A DNA stretch of 64,000 nucleotides from Neoscytalidium dimidiatum (taxonomy: Eukaryota; Ascomycota; Dothideomycetes; Botryosphaeriales; Botryosphaeriaceae): assembly GCA_037367355.1 (NCBI GenBank), contig CM074696.1:4340001-4404000 (forward strand), read 5' to 3'. Below the pieces are notes generated by a model, which searched no databases, was not told the DNA's origin, and saw only the letters and a list, made by a program, of their open reading frames with translations. Below, in pieces: positions 20,224 through 32,624 of the stretch (position 1 is the stretch's first letter; each line of letters starts with the position of its first letter). Made by a program: the position numbers and the translations under genes.

Positions 20224-21861
20224 TCAGTGTCTGTGCTTGCGTCCGTAAAACTCTCGCTGGCTGCTACCGGAGGGGCTGCCGCTGCTGTGGGACGAACCTT
20301 TCCTTTCCCTGTCGTAGGCGGGCGGAGCTGCTACCGCCTTCTTTCTCCTCGCCTCGCCGAGGATCGCGGTCGCGATGTAGACGAGCCAAATGACGGCGGC
20401 GACGACGCCGTAGGCAATCATCCAATCTCTCGGACTGCCAGCCAGCATCATGCCGAGGCCGCCGTTGATGATGCCAAGGGTGATGAGGCAGCGACCGAGC
20501 CAGATGTGGATGTAGGACCAGAAAGTCCGGTGACCGTACTTCTTGAAAAGCTGGTGATGCAGCCAGCCGAAGATGGGCATGAAAAAGAGCAAGGAAAAGA
20601 CGACGAGGCCGATGACACCATGGTAGGTTTGAATCTACGTACCGGGTTAACTGAGAACAGCAAGCGAGAATCACGATAAACTTACGTATTCACCCTGACC
20701 AATGTAAATACCGATACCGACCGCGGCAGTGAACATGGCGTAGGCGAAGACCTGGAGGCCACCATGGAACCAGACGAGACCGGGAAAGCTGAAAGTCCTG
20801 ATGCTGATAGCACCAGCGGGGAAGAAAATCACCATAGCGAGACAAGCAAGGACGGCGTGGGCAGTCTGCATCCTCCTCTCACGCTGGATAGCAGCAAGGG
20901 CCGCACCGCCGCCGATTTGTTGACCGGACGAGGCACCGGGGGTTTGACCGGGAGCGCAGTAGTTAACACCGTCGTCACTAGACTCTGCTCTCTTGTTATT
21001 ATCGTTGTTCCATGGGGGGTAACCAGTGGGGCGACTGCCGCCGGACCATGGAGGCCCTTGTGATGTTGTTGACGTACCAGAACTAGAGCCAGAACCAGAG
21101 CTTGTGCCCGACGGCCGAGGGACACAACCCTGTGTACCAGTGCTAGTTCCTCCGGTGGAAGTCGCAGTTCCGCTCGCAAAGGGGTTGGCGCTGCTTCCGC
21201 CCTTGGCAGCGGTGAAGTCCCAGTCCCAGCTGCCGTAGTCGTTGCCGTGCTGTTGGATCGACTCGCTCGTGTCGTCGGAGTTGAGTGCGCTGCCGGACCT
21301 GCTCGCGTGTACCCAGGACGCGGAGCTAGAGGTGAAATCCATGGAGCCACCAGACCAGGACTGGCAGTTTCCACCTGCCGAGTCTGAGCCGCAATTCTCA
21401 TGCATAGTCTGAGGTTTACTTACATCTGAAGTTCGCAGTCATCTGACCGTTGGCCACACCCGTGCCTTCCAGGATAGAAAGCTGGGTATCGCTGGTAAAC
21501 CGAGGCTGAGTCTGACCGCTGCTGAGACGAGGCGACACGGTAACGTTGTTACCGTCTGCGGAGGTGTAAATGATGAACATTTGGGCGCCCGACATGGAGC
21601 TGCCCTGGCCCAGACCAACCCATGAGTAGCTCGTAGGTGCTGTGATCTGGAGGAAGATGTCGCCGCTACCAGAGCTGGCGGTGCTGTCCGGGATGTTCAA
21701 GGCATAACAGATGTCGCCGTTGCAATTTGAGGATGTTTGAGCCGCGGCAGTGGATGCTGCGACCATTGTAAGTAACTGTCCAACTGGTCGTTCGGTTGCA
21801 GGGATTTGAAGAGCATACCGAGGCCCAGCAGAGCAGCAGCAGTAGTAACGTGAGACCACAT
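20224..21861 (-). CDS. Cellobiose-dehydrogenase-type cytochrome (DOMON) fused to cytochrome b561
   Basis: Four exons (21861–21819, 21756–21424, 21374–20686, 20634–20224) encode 491 residues. A signal peptide (MWSHVTTAAALLGLASTAAA) is assembled by the first splice. A secreted haem-binding DOMON domain of the cellobiose dehydrogenase cytochrome type follows, with SYSWVGLGQGSSMSGAQMF and the CGNCQSWSGG motif completed across intron 2. A long Gly/Ser/Thr-rich linker leads to a cytochrome b561 membrane unit: RERRMQTAHAVLACLAMV, FHGGLQVFAYAMF, YHGVIGLVVFSLLFFMP, HIWLGRCLITLGIING. The His residues are well placed as haem ligands, and the cytosolic tail is basic. The family transfers electrons across the plasma membrane, with extracellular iron or quinone reduction as possible roles. 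The 49-nt second intron was chosen over a 40-nt alternative because it restores the conserved Cys. Confidence 0.88.
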
Positions 21862-24800
21862 TGTACCACTTCAGAGGAAAAGGGAAAAGAGGCGGGAGTC
21901 TGGACTGAAAGAAAGAGGCGGGAGGGCAATATGTATGCACGCCACAAAGGCCGATGGGCTATTGTTAGCTCCCTTTGTTAGCTGAGGATGGGGTCCAGAG
22001 CGAAGGGACGTCGTGATTCACTTCAAGCGCTGTAGGAGGACGAAGCGCTCTTAAACTCGTGTGCGAAACGCTGCTAGGAGGAACAGGCCCGGGCTGTGCT
22101 GTACGGTGACAAGAAGCAGATCCATGGCAGCAGCCAGACGACATCATCCTGAATAATGAGTCGCTCTCTGCGCGCTGGGCAGGCTTGCCCCGAAGCGGGG
22201 ATCCGGCGGCGGGCCAGCGGTGGGCCAGCTGGGAGCGATTTCCGGCCACGATTTGAGGGCTGGCTTGCGCGTCCCGGGTCTCGGCAACGCTGCACCATCA
22301 GCTTACCTTACCTACAATCGGGTCCCCGAGGCGTGGTTGAGCTGGCGGGCAGCGCTGCAGAGGGCGTCTTGGTATGTCCGCTTAGGCTCAGCGTGTGGAG
22401 GCGGAGCCATCAAATCGTCGCTCCGCGATTGGCGGCCTGCACGCCTCAGCCCGGGGACGGCGCGCTGCCTGCCGCGTGCGCGCGCGGCCCAAGTCGCCCT
22501 GGTCGTTCCGCTGGCCCTCTCATTCGCACATGCTCTGCCCAGGGCCTCAACTGTCGACAACTCGTCCACCTCGCCCTGCGTTTGACTGCGCTGTGCACAT
22601 GTAATGTACCGTACTGTATCGCTGTCCCTCGCGCCCTTTCCTCACGCCAGGAAGCCAGGTCCCACACCTGCGGAAGCCGGCAGTGTGCGCGCCACCCGGT
22701 CAACGAGAGGCCGCGTCCGGACATGTGGAACGGCGACAGCAGCCATCAGCAACACCGCGACTCTCTCCCTCAGCATCCCACCGGCACTTGTCTCTAGCGC
22801 TCAACGCTGGGTCCATGGCTGTGCTGGGTTCGCGAGACGCACAACAGCCGGCCAAGGCCAAGCGTGCAATCGCTTGGCTTCTGACACATGTCGGCCATCT
22901 CGACGACAAGCTCCAAGACCACGTTGATCGATCAACGGCGCCCGCGCTTGCAGCCAGCGCTCCCCAATGACTCCGCATCTCTCCCGCCGTGGCGGCCCGC
23001 AGCGCATCGAATGCCTGACGTGTGCCTCGGAATGCAGGAGTCGTCACCACGGAAGATTGTACCCCTCACCACCACGGCCGGCACCGAGCCGTCCTTTGCG
23101 CGACCAGCTCAGCGCTGCAACCGGCAGGGCGAGGCGCTTTCGCAGGGCTCTTGTGGATCTGCATAATCCCAAGGGGTTTGCAGGGACGAATGGCAGCAGC
23201 GCCCATATCTATGCCTAAGCGCTGATTAGGCCGTCTCTGTCGCAAAACTGGGTCCTCTGAGTGGCTGCTGCTGGCTGCTACAACGCCCGTCAGAACATTT
23301 GTGTGTTCCCCAGGCACGGCCGGGCTGACCGGATGACGCACGTATGCAGGGCCAAGGAAATGCTCACAGGCAGGGACGCGCAATGATGCGGCTTAGAGGA
23401 GATTCCTCCCTCCTCACCCAACACCATCGCGAACTTGCTCGTGCCGTCGTTGCTCGCTCCCACGTTGTCTGCTCCTCGTCTAAGCAGCTAGTCCTTTTTT
23501 ACTGCGCCCACGGCGGATCTGTCACTGCCAGCTTAGGACTGAATCGCTCCAATCACGGGTGGAGATGATTCCGGGGGCGAAGCAGCACGGTTGCTTGTCT
23601 TCGACGCACTACAGCAAACCTTAAATGCCTTTGCCGCAAAGCGAAAAGCGGTGGCTCACGCCCAGCACTCTTGCGGCCCTGTGGCTGGCCTGTGCTCTGC
23701 CCAGTTCGTCCAGCACCAGGCGTCTAGACCTCCCTCTGGCTTACCAGCACCACGCCTGCGCAGGCTGTGCTGTTTATTGGCTGGCGCCCACCTGAAGCAG
23801 CCAGAGGACCGGACATGCTGGCCTGTTTCAGCACCCATCCTGGGGGAACCTTCCGCACCATCAAGCCCGACGTCATCAAAGTCGTCTTGGTTATCGTGTT
23901 TGCCCTTGGTGCTGCTTCCGCTGCCGCTGCGGTCCCATGGTTCACGAGGGAACAACAAATGTTCGCCCCTTCTCTTGGCCAATTTCCTTAAGATGATCGC
24001 GATGCCCGCCAAACATCTCGGGTCATCTCATGCTGCCCCCGATTCCCTGTCGGCGAATTCCAAACGGCCCGGCGCGCATTAATCGCCGCCCTACGCGAGG
24101 ACAGCGTCGAGCCAAAGCTTTACGAGGCCTAAACAGGCGGTATGAGTCGCAACGGCGAGCGCCAGGGCGGCGGCCAAGCGCGTCGAAACGAGAAGGAGAA
24201 ATCGAGTCGACCCCAGGAATGGGGCGTGCCAGCAGCGCTCGGGATGCCGGGCGATCGCCTTCCAGAAGCGGAAGTGAGCAGGGCCAAGAGCGAGCCAGCC
24301 GTAGTAGCGGGCTCCGTAGTGAAATAAACGCGGGCCGACACCGTGGCTCTCCCAAGCCTCCCCTCGCGCTTCGCGGTGCTGCGCCTTACCGGCCATCCGG
24401 CTACGGGGTGCTTGCAGGCCCGGTGGCCGGTAACCCACATCCGCCCTTAATTCCGCACCCGTTACTAATCCGTCGGTCATGATGACTTTCGCCAAAGGTG
24501 GGTTTATCCCGACCGTTGCCCTGAAGAAGGTTCGCTTGCGCGAAACGAGCTGCGACGCCCGCATCAGCATGCTGCTGTTCCGCCCACCTTCTCAATTCAA
24601 CATGCTCAGCCACGATTGCGATAGATGTGACGATGCCCCAGGCCTTCTCCCATTGGCTCCCAGCATCCTCAGGTATCAGTGACAGTCTGCATGTTCACGC
24701 GTCTAGCTTGGCAACCCTCATTCCTGAAACTCTGGCGATGTCAAAAAGTGCTGTCTTCAGAATAACGTATACCCGGGATGTGGGTCCCCTCCAAAAAGGC

Positions 24801-26879
24801 TATACCCACGTCTTGTTTCGCACGTCCTGCCACAAGCCCCGCAGAACCCTGCGTTATCACAAGTACGCCACAACACAACCATAAACTCCTTGATGCTTTC
24901 AGGTACGGCAAGCTCCATGCCTCATTCCCCACGGAAGGGCGAATACGGAGCTCGAGCCCCTCTTTTCTTCTCTCCATCTCTCTCGTTCTCTCCGCACACA
25001 TGGTAGCGCGGTCAATTTACCCGCCACCATGTGCTGAACCATAGCGATGTCTGCTATTCCCTTTCGATCTCTTCAGCAAGTCCTCTAGCAACGCCTCCCT
25101 CGCATCAGCGAAATGGGACACGATACGCGCCGCGGTCGCGCAGCGCGCCAATGAAGAGAAACAGCAACCAAAAAAAAAAAAAACACAGTCCAATAGTCAC
25201 GTTCCGAGACGAGACGCGCCCAAAGGGTCACGCAAAAAGGGAAAAATCAATCAACGGCAATGCCTCGTGATGTTGCAACCCCTCCAGCTTCCAACGGTCG
25301 TCCCTGTCAACCTTATCCCTCCCCACGATGGTCAAAGTCTCCGTTGCTCTCGGCGGCAAGGATATACGTGTTTTGCGGTAAATACTTTTTTTTTTTCTCT
25401 CCCTATGTCTGGAAGAAGCTTGTGGTAGGGAGGGAAAGTGATAGACGCTCACCAAGAGACTTGGCCCTTTTTTTTCTGTTTCGGAAGCGAACCAACGACG
25501 GATGTGGGGGGCGCTTGTCGGAAGGTCCGGGTCGGGTTCGCGATCATCATCGTCCTCGGCGGCTGCCAGCTAGCCGATCTCTCATAGTTTTCCTTGGTAT
25601 CTTTTTCTTTTCGTATTCACTAGTCACTGCGGGTGTAGTTTTCTTTTTTTTTTTTCAATGAGAATTGTATGTTAGCGCGGCACACGGGTACGGGTACGTG
25701 TTTTCTCCGCTGTAGGAGGAAGGGCGGGGGGGAGGTTGCTGCGGGGGTGCGCGGGCGCGGCATTGCGTCAGGCCAAGAGACGGTATACGCGGCCCGTGGA
25801 TTGCGGGTTGCGGTTGAGACAAGATTTGCGAGGCGGGCGGATGGAGCGGGGATCTTTTGTGTGTGTGGGGGAAGGGGAAGGTGGAGATCGGGGCATGGAG
25901 AGACAAAGTGTCCGGGGCGGAATATGTGATACATGGGGAGCGGTGGTGATTCATAGCCTATATCGCAGCAGGGAAAGAGCGGGATGGATTGGGGAGCTGT
26001 TTTCCTTTTTTCTGTCTTTTCTCTTTTTTCACGGATACAACCGCCTACTGGTGCTTGCCCGCGGGTGTTCCGGTCTGTGACACTTTATTTTTGGGGAGTG
26101 CTTGCGCAATCGCGCTGATCGCTGGCCTTGGGTGACTGATGCTGGGTTTTTGGGATGCAGTTGAGGGTTGGCTGAGGTCATGCTCCAGTGTCTCGGGAAT
26201 TATGGTGTGAGGGCGGATAAGCAAGCTAGTGGATTGCTTGACTGGTGGGTCTTCTACCACAACTGCTCTTATCTTCATCTCGTTGGTCAATGGGATCGAT
26301 AACGAGGAGTCGATAAAAAGAAGATGGAGTCAGCTCTAACAAATGGCCCAGAGCTTGTTTCTAATAGTCCAACTGGCTCGGTTCTAATTAGTGCGGCACT
26401 GCGGCTTTTTACAGGCCTTGTGTCGTCTACAAAATTAGCACGAGGACGTATGCAAGAGGTCGTTGGCTATCCAATATGACTGGATCGTCTCGAGACGTGC
26501 GAAGCACGAGAATAGTCAACCCAGCGGTCTCGAGATTGGTCACTGCAAACGAAACGCAATATTCTATGGATTTTCTGGTTTGGGTGTGGCTTTGTGAGTA
26601 CTCATCCAGCCGCCTTCAATGCGTATAATCTGACTGAGTCTCGATCAGCTTCACCATTAGTCCTTTCCCACACGCCCGGGCATAGGAAGCACGTTCCGAC
26701 ACTTCCCTTCAACCACCCTAGACAATCAACTGCGTACAATGTCCACTTAACAACGAATATGGTAGACCCACATGGTCTTTTCCACTGAGCACTTCGAACT
26801 TTGGTCGAATGCACCATTGCACTTTAGTTGAAAAATATTTTCCTGTCAGTTCATTCATTCATCCGCTCATGTCTTTTGC
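21862..26879. other. 5-kb gene-poor region
   Basis: Open frames here are many but short, overlap on both strands and lack family motifs. They reflect the GC-rich composition of 22100–24700. One possible orphan first exon starts at ATG 25328 (beginning MVKVSVALGGKDIRVL) and ends at a GTAAAT donor at 25378. No continuing exon could be found before 26880, so it is not called as a gene. I see no transposon ends and no tRNA. Confidence 0.5.
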
Positions 26880-27997
26880 TCACTGCTCCACCACGAAGCC
26901 ATGATCCTCCGCCAGAGTGGCGACCTGTGACGCTTGCCACTCGACCATTGGCTTCTCGGGGATACTACCTGGCACATCCGTCTTTTTGCCCACTTTTATC
27001 ACTAATTCTGCCACTCCACCACCATTCGCAAATACATACATCTGCGCCCAGGGACTCTCGAAAGAGAACGAAAAGCCTTCCTTGGCTGGTATGAAGATGG
27101 TATCTTCTGCTGACAACCGGACTGACTCCTTGCCCACTTGGAACTTGATTTTTCCGTGCACCACCACAAAGCAATGATGGATTGTCTTCCATTGCAGCTG
27201 ACCTACGCTTGCAAGGAAATTGCGGTGCACGTTGCCGCCTTCGAGGCTTGCGACCGAGAACTTGTTGTTTGATTGGACCGTGGTGATCAGGGGCCGGCAT
27301 ATCGTTCCTTCGACGATCCACTTCGGTCCCGTGTCAGCGCGTAGGAAGTACGGTTCTAAGCCATTTGGCAGGATATTATCCTTCCCGGAGACCCATGGCT
27401 CGATTGCCACCGGCGGATGATCTCGGACAGGCACCATATCGCATTTCTCAGCGGCTTCGATCAGCTTCGGAATGAGGACCACTCTCGGATCACGCGTGTC
27501 ATTAACGGGGAAGAACGGGCCATCATAGGGTTCGCCGATAACTCTGAAGAATTCCTCCCACCCACCAGGAATGATGAGGCCGATGAACTCGCTGTGGTCA
27601 CCCAAGACCTGATACTGATGCACGATGCCCTGGAAATCCATCAGTAGTTGCGCCACGGTCTCTCGGTGGGTAATTTGCTCACTGGCGGAACGCTGGCAAA
27701 GTCACCCGGGCTCATTGTCCTCGCAGTGTTGTTCGCCCACACATTCACACTGCCCTTCAGACACAAAAATACATCGTGCGCTTCCCGATGGAAATGGAAA
27801 CCGATCGGATCGGCAGCAGAACCGCCGGTTCCCACCACTGCAAATGTCATACCCGTTTCCTTTCCGGTGACGAGAAGGCGCATGACTGAGTTGGAGCAAG
27901 GTATGACAAGCTGCTCGCCTCTGAAAAGGGAGACAACATAGCTCTTCGGAGCTCCAGGAGGGCTATCGACATCCCGGATCTTCCCAGTAGCTGACAT
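26880..27997 (-). CDS. Quercetin 2,3-dioxygenase-like bicupin
   Basis: Two exons (27997–27683, 27629–26880) encode 354 residues; the join gives VPPGIVHQYQVLGDHSEF. Two cupin barrels are seen. The N-terminal one has the metal motif HFHREAHD (about 69–76) and a third His in GIVHQYQ. The C-terminal one contains KTIHHCFVVVHGKIKFQVG. Quercetinases open the flavonol ring with release of CO, using Cu or another metal. The Glu of the classical HxHxxxxE motif is Asp here, so the exact substrate is uncertain. No signal peptide is seen, so the enzyme is probably cytosolic. It is divergent from the P450 gene and shares a 404-base promoter, which suggests joint handling of plant phenolics. Confidence 0.75.
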
Positions 27998-28401
27998 GAT
28001 TACTCAAGTGGATTCTTCGGTGATGGAAAAAGGGAGATTGGATAAGATGCAGACAAGCTTCCATTGCAGTGCACGCAGGCAGCGGAATATATAGTTGAGG
28101 CAGGAAGTCGGCGCGGCGCCTCCGCAGAGCTAAGCCCTTAACGAGCAAGCGGGCGCCGCCCTGGTTGGAACATCCGAGCGAACTTCGCCCACCTCCCGAG
28201 TGGAGTAGTACCATCTCGGCAAACCCGCTCCGGGGCGATCGACGTTGCGACGGGAGTGGGGCAGTCTGGGAGTGGAGCACCCTCTGACATCGATTGCTCA
28301 GTGCACAGATGGAGAAGAACGTGTCAATAAAAGACGTGCTGGATATGCAACTTCTCGAGTAAACAACACCGGGATTAAGTTTGTGATACCTCTGCCCGCC
28401 A
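27998..28401. promoter_or_regulatory. Shared divergent promoter of bicupin and P450
   Basis: 404 bases lie between two start codons on opposite strands. No full open reading frame is supported inside it. Co-regulation is inferred from the geometry alone. I could not identify a specific operator. Confidence 0.5.
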
Positions 28402-30748
28402 ATGGACTCTCTACTTTCAGTGCAAAATGCCGGACTGGCAAAGCTTGCCTTATTCGCTGCTAGCATCCTGCTGTTCGGTATCTTCCTATTTTGGAATCTC
28501 TTACCAAAGCATAAACTTCCTTTACCTCCTCAACCAACTGGACTACCGCTCCTAGGAAACACCGTCGATATGATGAAAGCAGGACAAAAGGGTGAGCTTC
28601 ATCTTCAAATGGAAAAATGGGCCCGCCAGCACGGAGAAATCTTTCGAGTCCGCGCCGGACTTGTTACGGAGTACTTCCTCAACTCGGACAAAGCAGTAAA
28701 GGTCTGCATCAAAACCTGGACTCGGCCTTTTATTAGTACGAGGAGCTGATGAAATTATGGGTTAGGCCATCTTCGATAAGTCCTCTGCATGCACATCCGA
28801 ACGGCCTCGGTGGATCATTGCGAGCGAGCTTTTCACGAATTCCTGGAACGTTTTGTTTCTCCACGGCAGCAATCCACGATGGAAGGTACATGGCATCTCC
28901 CAATTGGCACACCTGATAGGAACTGATGTGTTCATGTCTCTAGAACCAAAGGCGCATCATAAACTCGCACTTGGGTAGCCCACCAAAAGCCGATGCCGGC
29001 CTCCCGTAAGCAGCAATTTCACTTCGTCAAGTTTAGTTGCTAATGATGGACTAAGGTTTCTTAACCGAGAAACGTTGAAGTTCCTCTATGATGTTTCTCA
29101 TGATCCCGATGCTGGGACCGACAACCAAAATCTCTGGCCAAAACTCGGCCGCTATACTTATAGTGCATTTGCACAGCAGACTTTCGGCTTGGAGATTAAA
29201 CATGATACAAGCCCATCAATCCCTTATATCCACGGTACGTGTGCGAAGCTTCAATGGATACCTACTGCCTGCTGAATGGATGTAGAAACCGGGCTTGCCC
29301 AGATAATCGCAACATTTCCGGGTGTGTACATTGTGGACATGCTGCAGTTTCTCGACAAGCTGCCTCCATTCTTGAAGACCTGGGAGCGCAGCGCTCGACA
29401 GCGGTTTCAGCGTGATATGAACTGGGCTCGTGGGCAAATGAAGGTAAGAATTGAAACACGCACCATTAGTGGTGTTCGATATTAATGGTGAACGCAGAAA
29501 GTTAAAGAGTTGATAAGCAGAGGAAATGCGCCAGATGCACTCTTGCCGAAGGCGCTGTTGGATGAAAAGCTCCTTGGGCTCTCCTGCGAGGATGAAGCCG
29601 CATACCTGAGTATGATGCTGATAATCGGCGCTGCGGACACGGTAAGCGAACCAAGCTCGTCAGTCTCACACGGATTGAACGTTGATTACCAGCAATGCAG
29701 AGCCAAATCTCCACTTGGAGCTTTTACGAGGCTATGATGTTGTATCCAGACGTCCAGGAGAAAGCTCGTCAGGAAATTGGTATGTTGCCCGGTAAGTCCC
29801 TCCACGCTTCTGTGCAGATGCTAATTGAATGTACTGGGAAAAGACAAGATCGTGCAAGACAGACTGCCTATATGGGAGGATCTCGAGAATATCCCATATG
29901 TCCGTTGCATCATGAAAGAAGTCTGGCGTTGGCGACCACCAGTCGCACTGGGCCATCCTCACGTCACCACCCGCGACATCGAGTACAGTGGATACAGGAT
30001 CCCCAAAGGATCAAGGCTCCATCTCAACGCCTGGTGGGCATCCTGCTATCCCTGGCATCAACGTTAAAAACGAAACTCTCATCGAAATTCCTCACAGGGC
30101 AATCCAACACGACCCCTCACGCCACGAGGACCCGCACCGCTTCTGGCCAGAGCGCTACCTCGACGACACCACGACAGTAAGCCCCGCAACCAGCACCAGC
30201 GCCTTCCGCCCCGCAACACCCCAAAACTACAGCTAACGCCCCGCGCCCACCCACCCGCAGTCCCTCCAAAGCGCCAACATCCCCGACCCCACCAGACGCG
30301 ACCACTTCGCCTTCGGCGCCGGCCGCCGCATATGTACGTCCCACCTCCACCCTTCCCACCCCCAAAACAACAACTGACCCCACCATGAAACCCCACAGGC
30401 TCCGGCATCCACATCGCCGAGCGCTCCCTCGCCCTCGCCATCATGCGCACCCTCTGGGCCTTCGAGATCCGCCCGAAGCCCTCCGCCGTCGCCGGCGGCA
30501 AGCCGCTCGATCCGGCCGCCTATCGCGGGACTATGCCGGGAAATGCGGGGACGGGGATGCCGGTGATGTTGGTCGCGAGGGAGGAGAGGAGGCGGGTCGT
30601 TGATGAGGCGTATAGGAGGGGGGAGGAGGAGTGGGGAGAGGGGTTTGTGAGTTTTTCTTTTTTTTTTCCTTCCTCGGTGAGAGAGGCTGGCTTTGTTGGG
30701 TTCATGCGCTGACTGCTGTGGATGATGCAGGGGACGCTGGATGATTAG
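28402..30748 (+). CDS. Cytochrome P450 monooxygenase, 12 exons
   Basis: Exons: 28402–28701, 28766–28885, 28944–29005, 29056–29234, 29286–29443, 29498–29641, 29701–29779, 29844–30033, 30098–30176, 30261–30333, 30399–30646 and 30731–30748, giving 549 residues with frame kept at every join. The protein starts with a membrane anchor (LALFAASILLFGIFLFWNLL) and a Pro-rich hinge (PLPPQPTGLPLLGN). The I-helix oxygen-binding segment is IGAADTS; the ExxR segment is KEVWRWRPP. The haem-binding loop FGAGRRICSG has the ligand Cys at about 462. It is an ER-anchored oxidase that needs a P450 reductase. The CYP family and substrate cannot be told by eye. The divergent bicupin suggests a role on plant phenolics, but this is inference. 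The last exon codes only five residues. Confidence 0.88.
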
Positions 30749-32624
30749 TGGCGGTGAGGGGCTTCGTGGAGTGGTGGGGAGGTGCTTCGAGTGTGCTGCT
30801 CTGGAGTGGCACTGTAGGGCTCGGGCGGATCAGGGGAGAGGGGGCACGGAGGAACAAGGTGTGGGGAATTGGACGGCTCCGTACTAATCTTATGTGGTTG
30901 ATACTCAGAGACGAAGACGTGATTGTAATCAGGCATTTTATATGGTCTGGTAGAAGGACTGAGGCAGCTTGACTCGGCCTTGGCCACTGCCACCTAGGAC
31001 TCCAATTATTTTTATGGTATTGCGCTCACGCGAAGTCATCACCCGTGCTCACTTCAACTTTCCTCCTGCCCATCCCGACGACCAACCACTTTGTTCACCC
31101 GCCAGCTGAAGCCGAATCAAGTCCAATCACACCAGCCGCTCACAGGGGCCCGCTCAAAAGATAAACTTTGGAAATGTTGACTGTTTTCATTCCTCTCCTC
31201 CCCTATCCATTCCCTTTTTTCTGCCTCTGTAAGCAAAACAAGTAGTATTCTTTAGCAAAATAGTACAATTTGTTTCTGTAATGAGGCAGAAGTCCTTGGA
31301 TCCAGACAAGAAATTCGCTGGATTAGGAGCAACATAGTATCATAAGAACGGTGATGTAAACTACTTTGTTTGACTTTTACGTGCTTGCTGTCGTTCTGCG
31401 TTGTTTCTCACGCTTGCGGATACCATAGCCCGGTCCTCTCTGCGGCCAAGCCTCCATATTTAAGCGCATGAGGTCTCCTCCTTCCACAACATGGTTGGAG
31501 ATTGACCATTTTCAGGCACCTCAATTAATCAGCAAGATATTCCAATCAATTTCTTTCAACCTTTCGCAATAGAGTTTCAGATGTCGCTTACCACTTTGCA
31601 GAGGCTTGGGTGATGATGCTGCAATAAGACGAGGCAAAACTATTGATAAGTTGTGGCTGTCGAGGATTTGGACATCGAAGTAAGTGCACGAATATTCTGC
31701 AGGTCCTCAGATGACGTTGATGACCAGCAAGAAATTGAAAGCCGAGAAGAGCTTCCTGAGTGAAGAAGGTACTTGGCCGTGTGAATATCTAAAGGTTATG
31801 TCCAGGACGTCTTATGCAGACACACCTCCTATTACCCGTGCACTGAAGCTCTTAAGAGAACTCAATTGGAGGGATCTTTATCACATGGACTGGCCAGGCA
31901 CTGTTGGCAATTTTGTTGGACAATGGCTCGACTGCGTTCTAAAGGGGAGAGGTTTGTCCCAGAGATTGGGGACCCCACCTGAGAGTGGGCTATTTACTGC
32001 AAGCATACACGGATGGAGCAGATAGTGATATTGACGATAGAAAGTTGATTGGGTCTCATTGGCAACGATGCTCGGAATGGTGTTTTTGACGTCTAGACAC
32101 TGACAATAACTTCGGTAGGACTGAGCTGACAAAACCGAGCATGGATAAACAGTGGGGATTTTAAGCCGTGAGGAGGATCTGAGAAGGGGAGGGATGGTTT
32201 TAACGGCTAGCCCTCGAAGCGGTTGGCCAGCGTCCCGTTCCGTGGCAAGATCAGCTCCTGGAGGTCTGGATCCGGCGACGAGATGTGGTGGATGATTGGA
32301 TGGCAGGAGCCAGTGTTTGTGTACAGACTTCCCGAAGCAGCTCTTCCGTCGCGGTGGCGATCGGCCACATGGCGTACCAGAGAAAATGCGCTGAGACAGA
32401 CTGGCGGGGGTGTTGGGCAGGCGGAACCAGCTAAGTAAGCTCCCCGTGTCTTGTTCTCAGTCTCTTCCGCGGTCCCCCGCAACCCACTCACAACACAACA
32501 CCAACACACACACCGCCTCCGAGCTCTGGGAGCTTTGACAACAACAACAACAACCAACTTTAACCCACCACACCACCCATCAACCCACGCCCAGCCCCGA
32601 CCATTTCGCACCAATTTTGCAACA
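30749..32624. other. Intergenic, possible small ORF at 31684–32025
   Basis: AT-richer sequence between the P450 and the membrane protein gene. An uninterrupted 113-codon frame at 31684–32025 (+) includes LNWRDLYHMDWPGTVGNFVGQW. It is not recognised and may be chance or a relic. No RNA genes or repeats are noticed. Confidence 0.4.

Noticed and set aside
22100..24700. Candidate genes in the GC-rich stretch with frames up to 213 codons
   Set aside because: Frames overlap on both strands, show no motifs and have low-complexity Arg/Pro/Ala composition.
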